Shown: positions 51,446 through 60,266 of the stretch, piece by piece
Layout of the letters: each line of letters starts with the position of its first letter
How positions within the stretch are numbered: the stretch's first letter is position 1
NCBI RefSeq assembly: GCF_001029105.3
Contig: NZ_CP011807.3
Span: forward strand, 3,658,001-3,722,000
DNA from: Pandoraea faecigallinarum
GTDB taxonomy: Bacteria > Pseudomonadota > Gammaproteobacteria > Burkholderiales > Burkholderiaceae
DNA: 64,000 nt
Direction: 5' to 3'
Translations under genes and position numbers: made by a program
The notes under the pieces: model-generated
What the model saw: only the letters and a program-made list of their open reading frames with translations
Database searches by the model: none
Told to the model about the DNA's origin: nothing

Positions 51446-52129
51446 TTATGGCTTGCCGTCAGGGGGCGCAGCCTTGCGCCAAGGATTCGGCAACTGCGCG
51501 TTGGCATAGCCGGACACGAAGCCCTTGCGCTCGCCCGTCTCGGTGAAGACGCTGCGATGCACCACGCCGATGTTCGCGCCATACACGTGGATGCTGACCG
51601 ACACCCGGTCGTCGTACGCGTTGCTGACGCGGTGAATGTCGCCCAGACGCGGCGACAGCACCTCCACGTCGCCCGGCGAGAGCCGGACCGGCTCGCCGGC
51701 CACGACGGGAATGCCGTTCGCATCGAGCACATACGGCTGGGAATTCTCTGCGCCGCGCAACATGCCGATCAGCCCCCACACCGTGTGGTCGTGAATCGGT
51801 GTGCGCTGTCCGGGGCCCCAGACGAAGCTCACGATGGAGAAGCGCTGTGCCGAGTCGCAGTGCAGCAGGAATTGCTGGTAATGATCGGGATGCGGCGCGG
51901 CGAAGGCATCCGGCAGCCAGTCATCGCGGGCAACGAGCCGGGCGAGCAGCCCCGCGCCCTCTTCGAGCAACGTCGTCTCGTGCGGACGACGTTCCAACAG
52001 GCGCGAGAAGGCCGCGACGAAGTTGCGCAACGGGTCGAGCGGGTCGAGCGGGTCGAGCGCGTTGTATTCATGTGCTGGCAAATCGCGCGACAAGGCGATG
52101 CCATCCAACACTTCGGTAGTACCTGTCAT
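51446..52129 (-). CDS. Cysteine dioxygenase-family cupin
   Basis: A 227-residue type I cysteine dioxygenase-like protein. The metal-binding cupin motif appears as PIHDHTVWGLIGMLRG (His-x-His and the later His in GDIHRVSNA), and FSIVSFVWGPGQRTP precedes it. These are typical of bacterial 3-mercaptopropionate/cysteine dioxygenase relatives, which oxidise a thiol to a sulfinate. The N-terminal segment contains a DPL tripeptide repeated three times, encoded by 9-base repeats at 52032-52058. The ATG overlaps the stop of the SfnB-like gene (52126-52129). Cysteine as substrate is likely but not certain. Confidence 0.85.
   Translation of the reverse strand: MTGTTEVLDGIALSRDLPAHEYNALDPLDPLDPLRNFVAAFSRLLERRPHETTLLEEGAGLLARLVARDDWLPDAFAAPHPDHYQQFLLHCDSAQRFSIVSFVWGPGQRTPIHDHTVWGLIGMLRGAENSQPYVLDANGIPVVAGEPVRLSPGDVEVLSPRLGDIHRVSNAYDDRVSVSIHVYGANIGVVHRSVFTETGERKGFVSGYANAQLPNPWRKAAPPDGKP
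52032..52058. repeat. 9-bp tandem repeat (GGGTCGAGC x3) in the dioxygenase gene
   Basis: Three perfect copies of GGGTCGAGC are in frame near the 5' end of the cysteine dioxygenase-like gene and encode (DPL)3. Confidence 0.9.
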
Positions 52130-53397
52130 GCAGATTCCCGGAAAGCAGCGAGCGCCTGCCGGCCGGCAGCGCCCAGAATGGTGTCGTTTTGCGGCGTGTG
52201 GATACGGCTGCACAGCACGTCGCGATGATAGCGCTCGAGCGGGTTGTTGCGCGACAGCCCGTGGTTGCCCGAGAGCTGCAAGGCCAGTTCCAGCACACGG
52301 ATCGCGTTGCCCGTCACCGTGAACTTTAGCGCACCGCTGGCGATGTCGTCATCGGGTTCTCCCGTATCGGCCGCCTGTGCTGCCGCGTCGAGCAGGCGCC
52401 GATTGACATGCAGCAGCGCGGCGATCTCGCCAACGGCCTCCTGAACGCGAGGCAAGGTCGCGAGCGGTGCGCCGAGATTGCCGGGCACACGCGTGTTGAG
52501 AAAGGTGACGAGCCAATCGACACCGGCGCGCGCCACGGCGTCGTACAGCGTGCCGAGCAACACGCTCATCCACGCCTGTTGCTCGACGTGAGCGTCGTTG
52601 TCGCGTTGGCCGATACCGGCGCTCGCCCATTCGCCCGGCAGCCGGATATCCACCGCATTGCCGAACGGCAAATCGATGTCTTCGAGCACCACCTCGTGAC
52701 TGCCGGAGGCGCGCAGGCCGAGGTGATCCCAATTCGGGACGACGCGAATCCCCGGTCGATCTGGCGACGCTTCGGGTCCGGCCGGACGCGGCACGAGAAA
52801 CACCCCGACGCGCGGCTCCGCTTCGTCGGTGCGTGCCCAGACCGACAGCCAGCGCAACGCCGGAATGCCCGTGCAATAGAGTTTGCGGCCGGACAAACGC
52901 CAGCCGGTTTCCGTGCGGCGCGCCATCGTCGATGGCAAACCGCCACGCGCAGGCGTGCCGAGATCCGGTTCGACACGCAGCGCATTGATGAGCGCGCCGT
53001 CGCGCACCGCGCTCTCGAACACCATGCGGCGTTGCGCCTCGGGCCAGCGTGTACCGGCACGCGCGAGCGAGCGGTGCTGGAGATACGTCATGGTCAGCAC
53101 GAGCGCCGTGGCCGACTCGCCCGCGGCGATGGCGCCGACGATGCGGCGCGCCGTTGCCAACCCGCCGCCACCGCCGCCCGCAGCGCGCGGCACGACCTCG
53201 GCGATCAGGCCGTGACGATGCAGGAGCGAGAAGTTATCGAACGGAAAGCGCGCATCTCGGTCGAGCGACGCGGCGCCTTCGGCCAATGCGCGTGTGATGG
53301 GCGGCAGCAGTGCGTCCAGTTGCGCCAGACGTGCCGGGCCGTCGGCACGCGGCAGGGGCAGCACCGCCCCGGAAGGTGCGAGACCGGAAGAAGACAT
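52126..53397 (-). CDS. Acyl-CoA dehydrogenase-fold flavoprotein (SfnB/DszC-like)
   Basis: A 423-residue member of the acyl-CoA dehydrogenase superfamily, monooxygenase-like branch. It shows the helical N-domain (FPFDNFSLLHRHGLIAEVVP), a beta domain (GWRLSGRKLYCTGIPALRWL) and the C-terminal helices (LELALQLSGNHGLSRNNPLERYHRDVLC). The catalytic Glu of true acyl-CoA dehydrogenases is not evident. Such proteins (SfnB, DszC) act with reduced flavin on organosulfur compounds. The gene order here, with dioxygenase and rhodanese genes downstream and an SsuD-like monooxygenase divergent, supports a sulfur role. Confidence 0.82.
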   Translation of the reverse strand: MSSSGLAPSGAVLPLPRADGPARLAQLDALLPPITRALAEGAASLDRDARFPFDNFSLLHRHGLIAEVVPRAAGGGGGGLATARRIVGAIAAGESATALVLTMTYLQHRSLARAGTRWPEAQRRMVFESAVRDGALINALRVEPDLGTPARGGLPSTMARRTETGWRLSGRKLYCTGIPALRWLSVWARTDEAEPRVGVFLVPRPAGPEASPDRPGIRVVPNWDHLGLRASGSHEVVLEDIDLPFGNAVDIRLPGEWASAGIGQRDNDAHVEQQAWMSVLLGTLYDAVARAGVDWLVTFLNTRVPGNLGAPLATLPRVQEAVGEIAALLHVNRRLLDAAAQAADTGEPDDDIASGALKFTVTGNAIRVLELALQLSGNHGLSRNNPLERYHRDVLCSRIHTPQNDTILGAAGRQALAAFRESA

Positions 53398-53498
53398 GAT
53401 TTTGGAATAAGCAAATACGCGTTCGACGCAGGACGCGCCGATCTACGCAATGCCCATAGCGTAAGGCCCGGCACAGTCCGCCCCAACCATCCATATCG

Positions 53499-53523
53499 AA
53501 TAATCTTTGCGGAAATGATTATT
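53499..53523. promoter_or_regulatory. Inverted repeat in the divergent sulfur-cluster promoter
   Basis: AATAATC (53499-53505) and GATTATT (53517-53523) form a 7-bp dyad, with TTT/AAA inside. It lies about 100-125 bases from either start codon in an AT-rich patch. A LysR-type (CysB/Cbl/SsuR-like) site is plausible; no regulator gene is adjacent. Confidence 0.45.
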
Positions 53524-53648
53524 TAACGGCCGAAGATTGTTTGCGTAGGCTCACACCCATTCACCGTCTGTTCCGATCGATGGGCGTGTAGCGCAAACCG
53601 ACCCACGTCGCCGTGCACGCGCCCCTGAGTCCACATAAGGAGAGCGTC

Positions 53649-54746
53649 ATGAGCGTCGAGATCATCGGCATGATTCAAAGCAGTAAGCAGTCCGAAATTC
53701 ATCCGAAGCAAGGCCCCGCTGTCGACCGCGATTACGTGCGCAACTTTGCGCGCGCCCACGAGCAATCGGGCTTCGACCGGATTCTCGTGCCGCACCACTC
53801 GACCAGCCCATCGGCCACACTCACGATTGCGTACGCGTCGACCGTGACCGAGAACATCCATTTCATGCTCGCGCACCGCCCCGGCTTCGTCGCGCCGACG
53901 CTCGCCGCACGCCAGATCGCCACGCTCGACCAGTTCAGCGGCGGACGCCTCGGCGTGCACTTCATCTCCGGCGGCTCCGACGAAGAACAACAGCGCGACG
54001 GCGACTTCCTGCTGCATGACGAACGCTATGCGCGCACCGACGAGTATCTGGGCATCCTGCGCCGCATCTGGACGGAAGACACGCCGTTCGATCACGACGG
54101 CAAGTACTACCGCTTCAAGCAGGGCTTCTCGGAAGTCAAGCCGGTGCAGCAGCCGCACGTGCCGATCTTCTTCGGCGGGGCGTCGGAAGCGGCGCTCGAA
54201 GTTGCGGCCAAACATGCCGACATCTATGCGCTGTGGGGCGAATCGCTCGATCAGGTGCGGGACATCACCACGCGCGTACGCGCCGCCGCCGCGGTGTACG
54301 GCCGCGTGCCGCGCTTCTCGGTGTCGTTCCGGCCGGTGCTGGCCGAGACCGAGGCCAAGGCGTGGGAGCGCGCCGAGAAGATTCTTGCGCAGGCCAAAGC
54401 CATTCGCGAAGCCGCCGGTCTGCCGCAGGGCTCGGCGCTGCAAAGCGAAGGCGCGCGACGCCTGCTCGCCGCCGCCGACAAGGGCGCGCGCCTGGACAAG
54501 GTGCTGTGGACCGAGATCGCCAAGCTCATCGGCGGGCGTTCGAACTCGACCGCGCTCGTGGGCACGCCGGAGCAAGTCGCCGACGCCCTGCTCGACTACT
54601 ACGACCTCGGCGTGACGACATTCCTCATTCGCGGCTTCGACCCACTGGGCGATGTCATCGACTATGGCCGCGAACTCATCCCCCGCCTGCGCACGCTCGT
54701 GGCCGAACGCGACCGGCAGAACGACGCCACGCGTCGCGCGGCCTGA
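53649..54746 (+). CDS. SsuD-like FMNH2-dependent alkanesulfonate monooxygenase
   Basis: A 365-residue luciferase-like (LLM) TIM-barrel monooxygenase. SsuD-type landmarks are FARAHEQSGFDRILVPHHST, FMLAHRPGFVAPTLAARQIATLD, GGRLGVHFISGG, FFGGASEAALEVAAKHADIYALWGE and the C-terminal Arg-rich LIRGFDPLGD. SsuD releases sulfite from alkanesulfonates. SsuD itself carries a Cys near residue 54 and about 380 residues; here the Cys position is not conserved, so a related sulfone/sulfonate enzyme such as SfnG or MsuD is possible. It is first gene of the rightward sulfur unit. Confidence 0.85.
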   Translation: MSVEIIGMIQSSKQSEIHPKQGPAVDRDYVRNFARAHEQSGFDRILVPHHSTSPSATLTIAYASTVTENIHFMLAHRPGFVAPTLAARQIATLDQFSGGRLGVHFISGGSDEEQQRDGDFLLHDERYARTDEYLGILRRIWTEDTPFDHDGKYYRFKQGFSEVKPVQQPHVPIFFGGASEAALEVAAKHADIYALWGESLDQVRDITTRVRAAAAVYGRVPRFSVSFRPVLAETEAKAWERAEKILAQAKAIREAAGLPQGSALQSEGARRLLAAADKGARLDKVLWTEIAKLIGGRSNSTALVGTPEQVADALLDYYDLGVTTFLIRGFDPLGDVIDYGRELIPRLRTLVAERDRQNDATRRAA

Positions 54747-54774
54747 TGCCCTTTTGACGCATAGGAGAAACCCA

Positions 54775-55656
54775 ATGGCTGCCGTTCTGCCCGTCGACAC
54801 CCCCGGTTTCGGACGTAGCGCGTACGTGCCGGACACCCGCACCACGCCGACCGGGCTCGTGCTCAATGCCGCCCCGCGGCAACGCTTCTGGTTCGATACG
54901 CCGCCCGTGCGCAGCGACATCGTCGCCGAGCGCCGCCATCGCCAGACTCGCCTGGCCGCGGCCTTCCGCATCTTCGCCCGCCACGGCTTCGATCTCGGTC
55001 TGGCCGGGCACATCACCGCGCGCGACCCCGAGTTGACCGATCACTTCTGGGTGAACCCGCTCGGCGTGCATTTCTCGCGCATCAAGGTCTCGGATCTGCT
55101 GCTCGTCAATGCGAACGGCGAGACGGTCGTGGGCGACCGTCCGCTGAACAAGGCCGCCTTCGCGATCCACGCGGCGATTCACGAAGCGCATCCGCATCTG
55201 GTCGCCGCCGCTCACACCCATTCGACCTACGGCAAGGCGTGGTCGACGCTGGGCCGTACGCTCGACCCGCTCACGCAGGATGCATGCGGCTTCTTCGAAG
55301 ACCACGCGCTGTTCGACGACTTCACCGGCATGGTGGTCGACGGCAGCGAGGGCGATCGCATTGCGCAGGCGCTGAACAAGCCGGACGGCAACGGCACGGT
55401 CAAGGGCGTGATCCTGAAGAACCACGGCATTCTCACTGCGGGGCCGAGCGTGGAAGCCGCCGCATGGTGGTACATCGCGTTGGAGAACGCCGCGCACACG
55501 CAGCTGCTCGCGCAAGCGGCCGGCACACCGCAGCCCATCGACGAAGCGACGGCGCGCCACACGCACACTCAGGTCGGTGGCCCCGAAGGCGCGCTGTATT
55601 CGTTCGAAAGCCTTTACGAGGGTCTCGTCGAAGCCGAACCCGACCTGCTCGACTGA
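54775..55656 (+). CDS. Class II aldolase/adducin-family protein
   Basis: A 293-residue class II aldolase/adducin fold. GHITARDPELTDHFWVNP gives the phosphate/backbone loop. VAAAHTHSTYGKAWSTLG supplies the zinc ligands His-x-His, and GVILKNHGILTAGPSVEAAAWWYIALE the third His. It is commonly listed as a fuculose-phosphate-aldolase relative. Many such stand-alone members with an N-terminal extension of about 50 residues have no proven aldol substrate. Its position between the SsuD-like monooxygenase and the sulfonate importer suggests it processes a carbonyl product of desulfonation. RBS GGAGAAA lies 6 bases upstream. Confidence 0.87.
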   Translation: MAAVLPVDTPGFGRSAYVPDTRTTPTGLVLNAAPRQRFWFDTPPVRSDIVAERRHRQTRLAAAFRIFARHGFDLGLAGHITARDPELTDHFWVNPLGVHFSRIKVSDLLLVNANGETVVGDRPLNKAAFAIHAAIHEAHPHLVAAAHTHSTYGKAWSTLGRTLDPLTQDACGFFEDHALFDDFTGMVVDGSEGDRIAQALNKPDGNGTVKGVILKNHGILTAGPSVEAAAWWYIALENAAHTQLLAQAAGTPQPIDEATARHTHTQVGGPEGALYSFESLYEGLVEAEPDLLD

Positions 55657-55715
55657 CGTCATCGACCGAAGCACCAGACCTACAGACAACAGAAATCAAC
55701 AGGGGAGTCGTACCC

Positions 55716-56777
55716 ATGAAGTTCCGTCGCACCGACAAGATCGCCGGCATTGCCGGTACCAGCACCATCGCCACGCCAACCGATGTGTACACCGGTCGCC
55801 GCAAAGTGCTGCGTGCGGGCGCCGCTGTCGCGCTCGCCGCGCCCGCTCTGCTGCTCGGGCGTCAGGCATGGTCGCAGCCGAAGAAGCTCACCTTCGCGTG
55901 GAACCAGAACTCGTTTTGCCTGACGCCTATCGTCGCCGCACAGGAGCGCGGCTTCTTCGAGAAGAACGGCCTGCAAGTCGACCTGATCAACTACAGCGGC
56001 TCGACGGACCAGTTGCTCGAATCGATCGCCACCGGCAAGGCCGACGCGGCCGTGGGCATGATTCACCGCTGGCTCAAGCCGCTCGAATCGGGCTTCGACG
56101 TGAAGATCATCGGCAGCTCGCACGGCGGCTGCGTGCGCCTGCTCGGCTCGAAGGCGGCGGGCATCACATCGCTCGCCGCGCTCAAGGGCAAAACGGTCGG
56201 TGTGTCGGATCTCGCGGCACCGGGCAAGCACTTCTTCCAGATTCTGCTGGCGAAAAACGGTATCGATGCCGAGCGCGACATCACGTGGCGTCAGTACCCG
56301 GCCGACCTGCTCGGCGTGGCCGTGGACAAGGGCGAGATTCAGGCGATTGCCGACGGCGATCCGAACCTCTATCTGCTGGAGAAGCGCACCAACGGCGCTT
56401 ACGTCGAACTGGCGACGAATCTCACCGGCGAGTACGCCCGCAAGGTGTGCTGCGTGATCGGCGCGCGCGGCGATCTGGTGCGCAACGACCGTGCCGCAGC
56501 GAGTGCGCTGGCGCGCTCCATCGTGCAGGCCACCGAGTTCGTCAACGAGAACCCGAACGAGGCCGCAAAGATCTTTGCGAAGTATTCGCCGAAGATCAGC
56601 CCGGAGGATCTGCGCAAGCTGTACGCCACGCTCACATACTCCCATCACCCGACCGGCGTGGACCTGCGCGATGAGATCGCGTACTTCGCCGACGACTTCC
56701 GCCGCATCGGTGTGCTCAAGAAGACGACCGATCCGCAGAAACTCGCGCAACACGTCTACGCCAACGTGCTGGGCTGA
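55716..56777 (+). CDS. Sulfonate/nitrate-type ABC binding protein (SsuA-like) 1
   Basis: A 353-residue periplasmic binding protein of the SsuA/TauA/ThiY group. An N-terminal export signal with GRRKVLRAGAAVALAAPALL is twin-arginine-like and unusually far from the start (about residue 27). It is followed by KLTFAWNQNSFCLTPIVAAQERGFFEKNGL and a GSTDQLLESIATGKADAAVG ligand loop. It probably binds an aliphatic sulfonate or related organosulfur compound for the permease/ATPase genes directly downstream. Confidence 0.87.
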   Translation: MKFRRTDKIAGIAGTSTIATPTDVYTGRRKVLRAGAAVALAAPALLLGRQAWSQPKKLTFAWNQNSFCLTPIVAAQERGFFEKNGLQVDLINYSGSTDQLLESIATGKADAAVGMIHRWLKPLESGFDVKIIGSSHGGCVRLLGSKAAGITSLAALKGKTVGVSDLAAPGKHFFQILLAKNGIDAERDITWRQYPADLLGVAVDKGEIQAIADGDPNLYLLEKRTNGAYVELATNLTGEYARKVCCVIGARGDLVRNDRAAASALARSIVQATEFVNENPNEAAKIFAKYSPKISPEDLRKLYATLTYSHHPTGVDLRDEIAYFADDFRRIGVLKKTTDPQKLAQHVYANVLG

Positions 56778-56800
56778 GCGCACCTCCGGGACAAGTGATC

Positions 56801-57946
56801 ATGAGTGCCATTCTCGATAACGCCGCCCTGCGCGGTGCATCGCCCGCCAGTGCGCTTGAGCTGACGGAACAGGCCGGGGGGTCCGCGCTGCGGACCGGCG
56901 CGGCAAGCGCGGATGACGTGCCGCGCATCCCGGCCTTCGACGAAACCGAAATCGAGCAATTGTTTGCCGCCTCGCGTACGTCTGCGCTGTGGGGTGTGGG
57001 CTTCGCCGCCGCGCTGGCGTGGGCGGCCTTCGGTGCGATCACGCTGCGCTGGCCGAACAAGGTCGCCGGCTTCTCCGACTGGGCATTCACCGAGGAGTTG
57101 GGCGTGTTCGCGCTGGCTGTGGCCGCATTGCTTGCGGTGCTGTCCGTCGCTGGCCGTGCAACGCCGCCGCTGCTGCGGCTGCGTAAAGTCCTGACCGGTG
57201 CGGGACCATGGCTCGTGGCCATTCCGTTGGCGCTCTCGGCCTGGGAAATCCTCACCGCGAAGACCGGCTCGCTGCCCACGCCGTTTTTCGCACCGCCGCA
57301 GGCGCTCATCGAGGTCTATACGGAAGACTGGCGACGTCTCGGCGACAGCGCCGCGAACACGCTCAAGCTGCTCGGGCTGGGCTTCGGCTTCGGTGCGATC
57401 GCAGGCTTTCTGATCGGTGTGTCCATCGGCTGGTCGCGCGCCATCGGCTACTGGGTGCATCCGGTCCTGCGCGTGCTCGGCCCAGTGCCCGCCACGGCGC
57501 TGTTGCCGCTCACGTTCTACTTCTTCCCGTCGAGCTATTCGGCGGCGGCCTTCCTCATCGCCTTGTCGACGGCCTTTCCCGTGGCCGTGCTCACGTGGTC
57601 GGGCGTCGCAGGCGTCAACAAGAGCTACTACGACGTGGCACGCACGCTGGGCGCGTCCGAAGCGTTTCTGGTGCTGCGCGTGGCAATTCCCGCTGCGCTG
57701 CCAAATGTCTTCGTGGGCCTGTTCATGGGACTGGGGGCGTCGTTCTCGGTGCTGGTGACCGCCGAAATGATGGGCGTGAAGTCCGGTCTCGGCTGGTATC
57801 TCACGTGGGCGCAAGGCTGGGCGTCGTACGTCAATATGTACGCCGCGCTGATCGTCATGGCCCTGCTTTTCTCCGGCGTCATCACGCTGCTTTTCACTGT
57901 GCGCGACCGTGCACTCGCCTGGCAGAAAGGAACCGTCAAATGGTAA
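56801..57946 (+). CDS. Sulfonate-type ABC permease (SsuC-like)
   Basis: A 381-residue permease, longer than usual SsuC (about 260). The C-terminal 260 residues hold the BPD transmembrane domain with GFGAIAGFLIGVSIGWS and the EAA-type loop YYDVARTLGASEAFLVLRVAIPAALPNVFVG. The N-terminal 120 residues add two further transmembrane segments (ALWGVGFAAALAWAAFGAI; ELGVFALAVAALLAVLSVA) preceded by a Ser/Ala-rich cytoplasmic tail. It overlaps the ATPase gene by 7 bases. Confidence 0.88.
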   Translation: MSAILDNAALRGASPASALELTEQAGGSALRTGAASADDVPRIPAFDETEIEQLFAASRTSALWGVGFAAALAWAAFGAITLRWPNKVAGFSDWAFTEELGVFALAVAALLAVLSVAGRATPPLLRLRKVLTGAGPWLVAIPLALSAWEILTAKTGSLPTPFFAPPQALIEVYTEDWRRLGDSAANTLKLLGLGFGFGAIAGFLIGVSIGWSRAIGYWVHPVLRVLGPVPATALLPLTFYFFPSSYSAAAFLIALSTAFPVAVLTWSGVAGVNKSYYDVARTLGASEAFLVLRVAIPAALPNVFVGLFMGLGASFSVLVTAEMMGVKSGLGWYLTWAQGWASYVNMYAALIVMALLFSGVITLLFTVRDRALAWQKGTVKW

Positions 57947-58794
57947 GCGCCGCCAATGCATCTCCGACATTTTCCGGCGTTCGTCCCGAGTCTTCGACGG
58001 CGAACGGCACCCGCCCTCACGGCGCGCCGGCGAACGACACGGGCGCGCAGATCGATATCCAGGGGGTGAGCCACTGGTTCGGCTCGCGCCAGTCGCCATT
58101 GCAAGTGCTCGACGGTGTCGATCTGAGCGTCGCGCCCGGCGAGTTCGTCGCGCTGCTCGGCCCGAGCGGGTGCGGCAAGTCCACGTTGCTGCGTCTGGTT
58201 GCCGGTCTGGAGACGGCCACGCGCGGCGCGATCACGCAGGACGGCACGCCGATCACGCGCCCCGATCCGTCGCGCATCGTCGTGTTTCAGGATCCCACGC
58301 TGTACCCGTGGCGCACGGTGCGCGATAACGTCGCGCTGGGGCTGCAAGCGCGGGGCGTGCTCGCGAAGGAGCGTCCCCGTGTCGATGCCGCGCTGGCACG
58401 CGTGGGCCTGTCCGAATTCGCCAGCGCATTTCCGCACCAGCTCTCGGGCGGCATGGCGCAACGCGTGGCGCTGGCCCGTGCGCTCGTCAACGATCCACGT
58501 CTGCTGGTGCTCGACGAGCCGCTCGGCAAGCTCGACTCGCTCACGCGGCTGGCGATGCAAAGCGAACTGGTCGATCTCTGGCAACGCGCCGGATTCTCCG
58601 CATTGCTCGTCACGCACGATGTGGAAGAAGCGCTCTTCCTCGCGCAGCGAGTGATCGTGTTCAGTCCGCGTCCGGCAAGGATCGTGGCGGAGTTACGCGT
58701 CGATCTGCCGTATCCGCGCCATCGCGGCGACGCGCGCATTACCGAACTGCGCCACGAAGCGCTCCGACACCTTGGTCTCGATGCAAGCTGGTAA
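57940..58794 (+). CDS. Sulfonate-type ABC ATPase (SsuB-like)
   Basis: A 284-residue ATPase with an extra Ser/Asn-rich N-tail of about 38 residues before IDIQGVSHWFGS. Walker A GPSGCGKSTLLRLVAGL, Q-loop VVFQDPTLYPWRTVRDNV, signature LSGGMAQRVALARAL, Walker B LLVLDEPLGKLD and H-loop VTHDVEEAL are all intact and typical of the nitrate/sulfonate/taurine branch. The ATG is inside the last codons of the permease gene, implying coupled translation. Confidence 0.92.
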   Translation: MVSAANASPTFSGVRPESSTANGTRPHGAPANDTGAQIDIQGVSHWFGSRQSPLQVLDGVDLSVAPGEFVALLGPSGCGKSTLLRLVAGLETATRGAITQDGTPITRPDPSRIVVFQDPTLYPWRTVRDNVALGLQARGVLAKERPRVDAALARVGLSEFASAFPHQLSGGMAQRVALARALVNDPRLLVLDEPLGKLDSLTRLAMQSELVDLWQRAGFSALLVTHDVEEALFLAQRVIVFSPRPARIVAELRVDLPYPRHRGDARITELRHEALRHLGLDASW

Positions 58795-58887
58795 GGCTCC
58801 CGATGCGTTCGCAGGTCGCAGTTTCGCTGTGCAGCTGAAGTCGATGCGCAGGCGGTCGTCGTGGTGCTCGCAGGCGGAGCGGATTCG

Positions 58888-60183
58888 ATGACTTCGCCGC
58901 CCGCCCATCTCTGGCTCAATGCACTGCTGCAAGGCGTGCAGTTCACGCAGTCCACGTCGCTGCGCGCGCTATATGCGCTGGGCATGACCGACGACTCGCA
59001 CGGCGCGCCGGCGTGGCCATTCGCCTCGCGCATCGCCGGAGAAAATCTGATCATCGACGTTGCCCTCGCCCGGCAGTTCGCATGGATGCTGGCAGCGATT
59101 GCGTTTGCCCTCGTCTGCCTGGCGGCCGCGCTGCTGTGGCGACGCGCATGGCGCTGGTTGACGGCGGCCGCCGTGGGCGCGCTGGCGCTCGCGCCCTGGC
59201 CGTCGCCCTCGCTATGGCTCACGGCGGCCGTGCCGACCAGCTTTCATTCGAGTCCGACAGGCTTCACGGTGCAGAGCATTGCGCGCGGCTCGCGCGTGTA
59301 TTCGGCGCAGTGCGCCGCATGCCATGGCACCGACGGGCGCGGCGAGGGGCCGCTGGCCGCCACGCTCGATCGCTGGCCGCCGACCATGGCCAGTGCGCTG
59401 CTGAGTCGTCGCGCGGATGGCGAGCTGTTCTGGCATGTGCTGTACGGCATGCGTGACGGGCACGGCGTGACGATGCCCGGCTTCATCGGCCGTCTCAGCG
59501 ACCGCGAGGTATGGGCCGCGCTCGATTACATGCGCGTGCTCTCGGCCTCGGCGGGCATGGCCGCCGGCGGCAGTTGGCCGGTGCCGATTGCGTTGCCGTC
59601 CGTCGCCGTGAAATGTGCAACCGGCCCGGCCCGCCAGATCACCGCATGGCGCGCTCGACAGCGGGTTCGGGTCGTGGCCGTGGATGCGCAGCATCCGGCA
59701 CCGTTCGAAGACCCTCGTTTCCTCACGCTGCTGATCCGGCCCGGCGAGGCGCAGACGCCAACGCGCACGCCAGAGCAGGCGGTAGCGGCGGTTCGTACCG
59801 TCGCATCCTCGCGCAAGGCATCGAACGTCACACCGCTGTTCGGCACCCGGGCGGATTGCGTCGCGGACTCGCCCGAGGCCTGGCAAGTCTTCGCGCAGCT
59901 TGCAGGCACCTCGGCGTCGGCGCTTGCCGGCACCGAGTGGCTCGTCGACCGCGATGGCTGGCTGCGCGCGCTCGCCCCGGCCGGGCGTCGCGGCTGGGCC
60001 GACGGCGCTCTGATGTGCACGACGGCGACCGCGCTGCCCGGGAACGGTGCGAGCGAACCGGCCGGCACCGGCGCACGAGACGGCGGGAGTCTTTCCCGCG
60101 GGCCACGCGATGCGCTGAGTGCGACATTGCGCCAGATGGACGACGACCCGGTGCGCTTCGTCAAGGGCGGCTTCGTCCATTAG
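58888..60183 (+). CDS. Membrane-anchored c-type cytochrome
   Basis: A 431-residue protein with an N-terminal hydrophobic region of two or three helices (LARQFAWMLAAIAFALVCLA at about 60-79; WLTAAAVGALALAPW at 90-104). A cytochrome c domain follows with haem motif CAACH at 142-146 and a likely Met196 ligand (GVTMPGF). The C-terminal 200 residues are unassigned and Ala/Arg-rich, with Cys in KCATGP and ADCVAD. A cytochrome c inside a sulfonate operon is unusual; it could pass electrons to or from a periplasmic sulfur-oxidising step. I prefer the ATG at 58888 (GGAG 10 bases before) to GTG codons at 58861/58864. The stop codon begins an 11-bp repeat. Confidence 0.75.
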   Translation: MTSPPAHLWLNALLQGVQFTQSTSLRALYALGMTDDSHGAPAWPFASRIAGENLIIDVALARQFAWMLAAIAFALVCLAAALLWRRAWRWLTAAAVGALALAPWPSPSLWLTAAVPTSFHSSPTGFTVQSIARGSRVYSAQCAACHGTDGRGEGPLAATLDRWPPTMASALLSRRADGELFWHVLYGMRDGHGVTMPGFIGRLSDREVWAALDYMRVLSASAGMAAGGSWPVPIALPSVAVKCATGPARQITAWRARQRVRVVAVDAQHPAPFEDPRFLTLLIRPGEAQTPTRTPEQAVAAVRTVASSRKASNVTPLFGTRADCVADSPEAWQVFAQLAGTSASALAGTEWLVDRDGWLRALAPAGRRGWADGALMCTTATALPGNGASEPAGTGARDGGSLSRGPRDALSATLRQMDDDPVRFVKGGFVH

Positions 60184-60202
60184 CGCTCGATTAGCGCTCG
60201 AT
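60181..60202. repeat. 11-bp repeat (TAGCGCTCGAT x2) starting at the cytochrome stop codon
   Basis: TAGCGCTCGAT occurs twice in tandem from the TAG stop, with a third partial copy TAGCCCTCG. The stop triplet is therefore repeated at 11-base spacing. Confidence 0.8.
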
Positions 60203-60266
60203 TAGCCCTCGCCATCGCCATCTCACCAGGTTTTTTCCACATCCCAATCCAACTCAGGCTTTGACC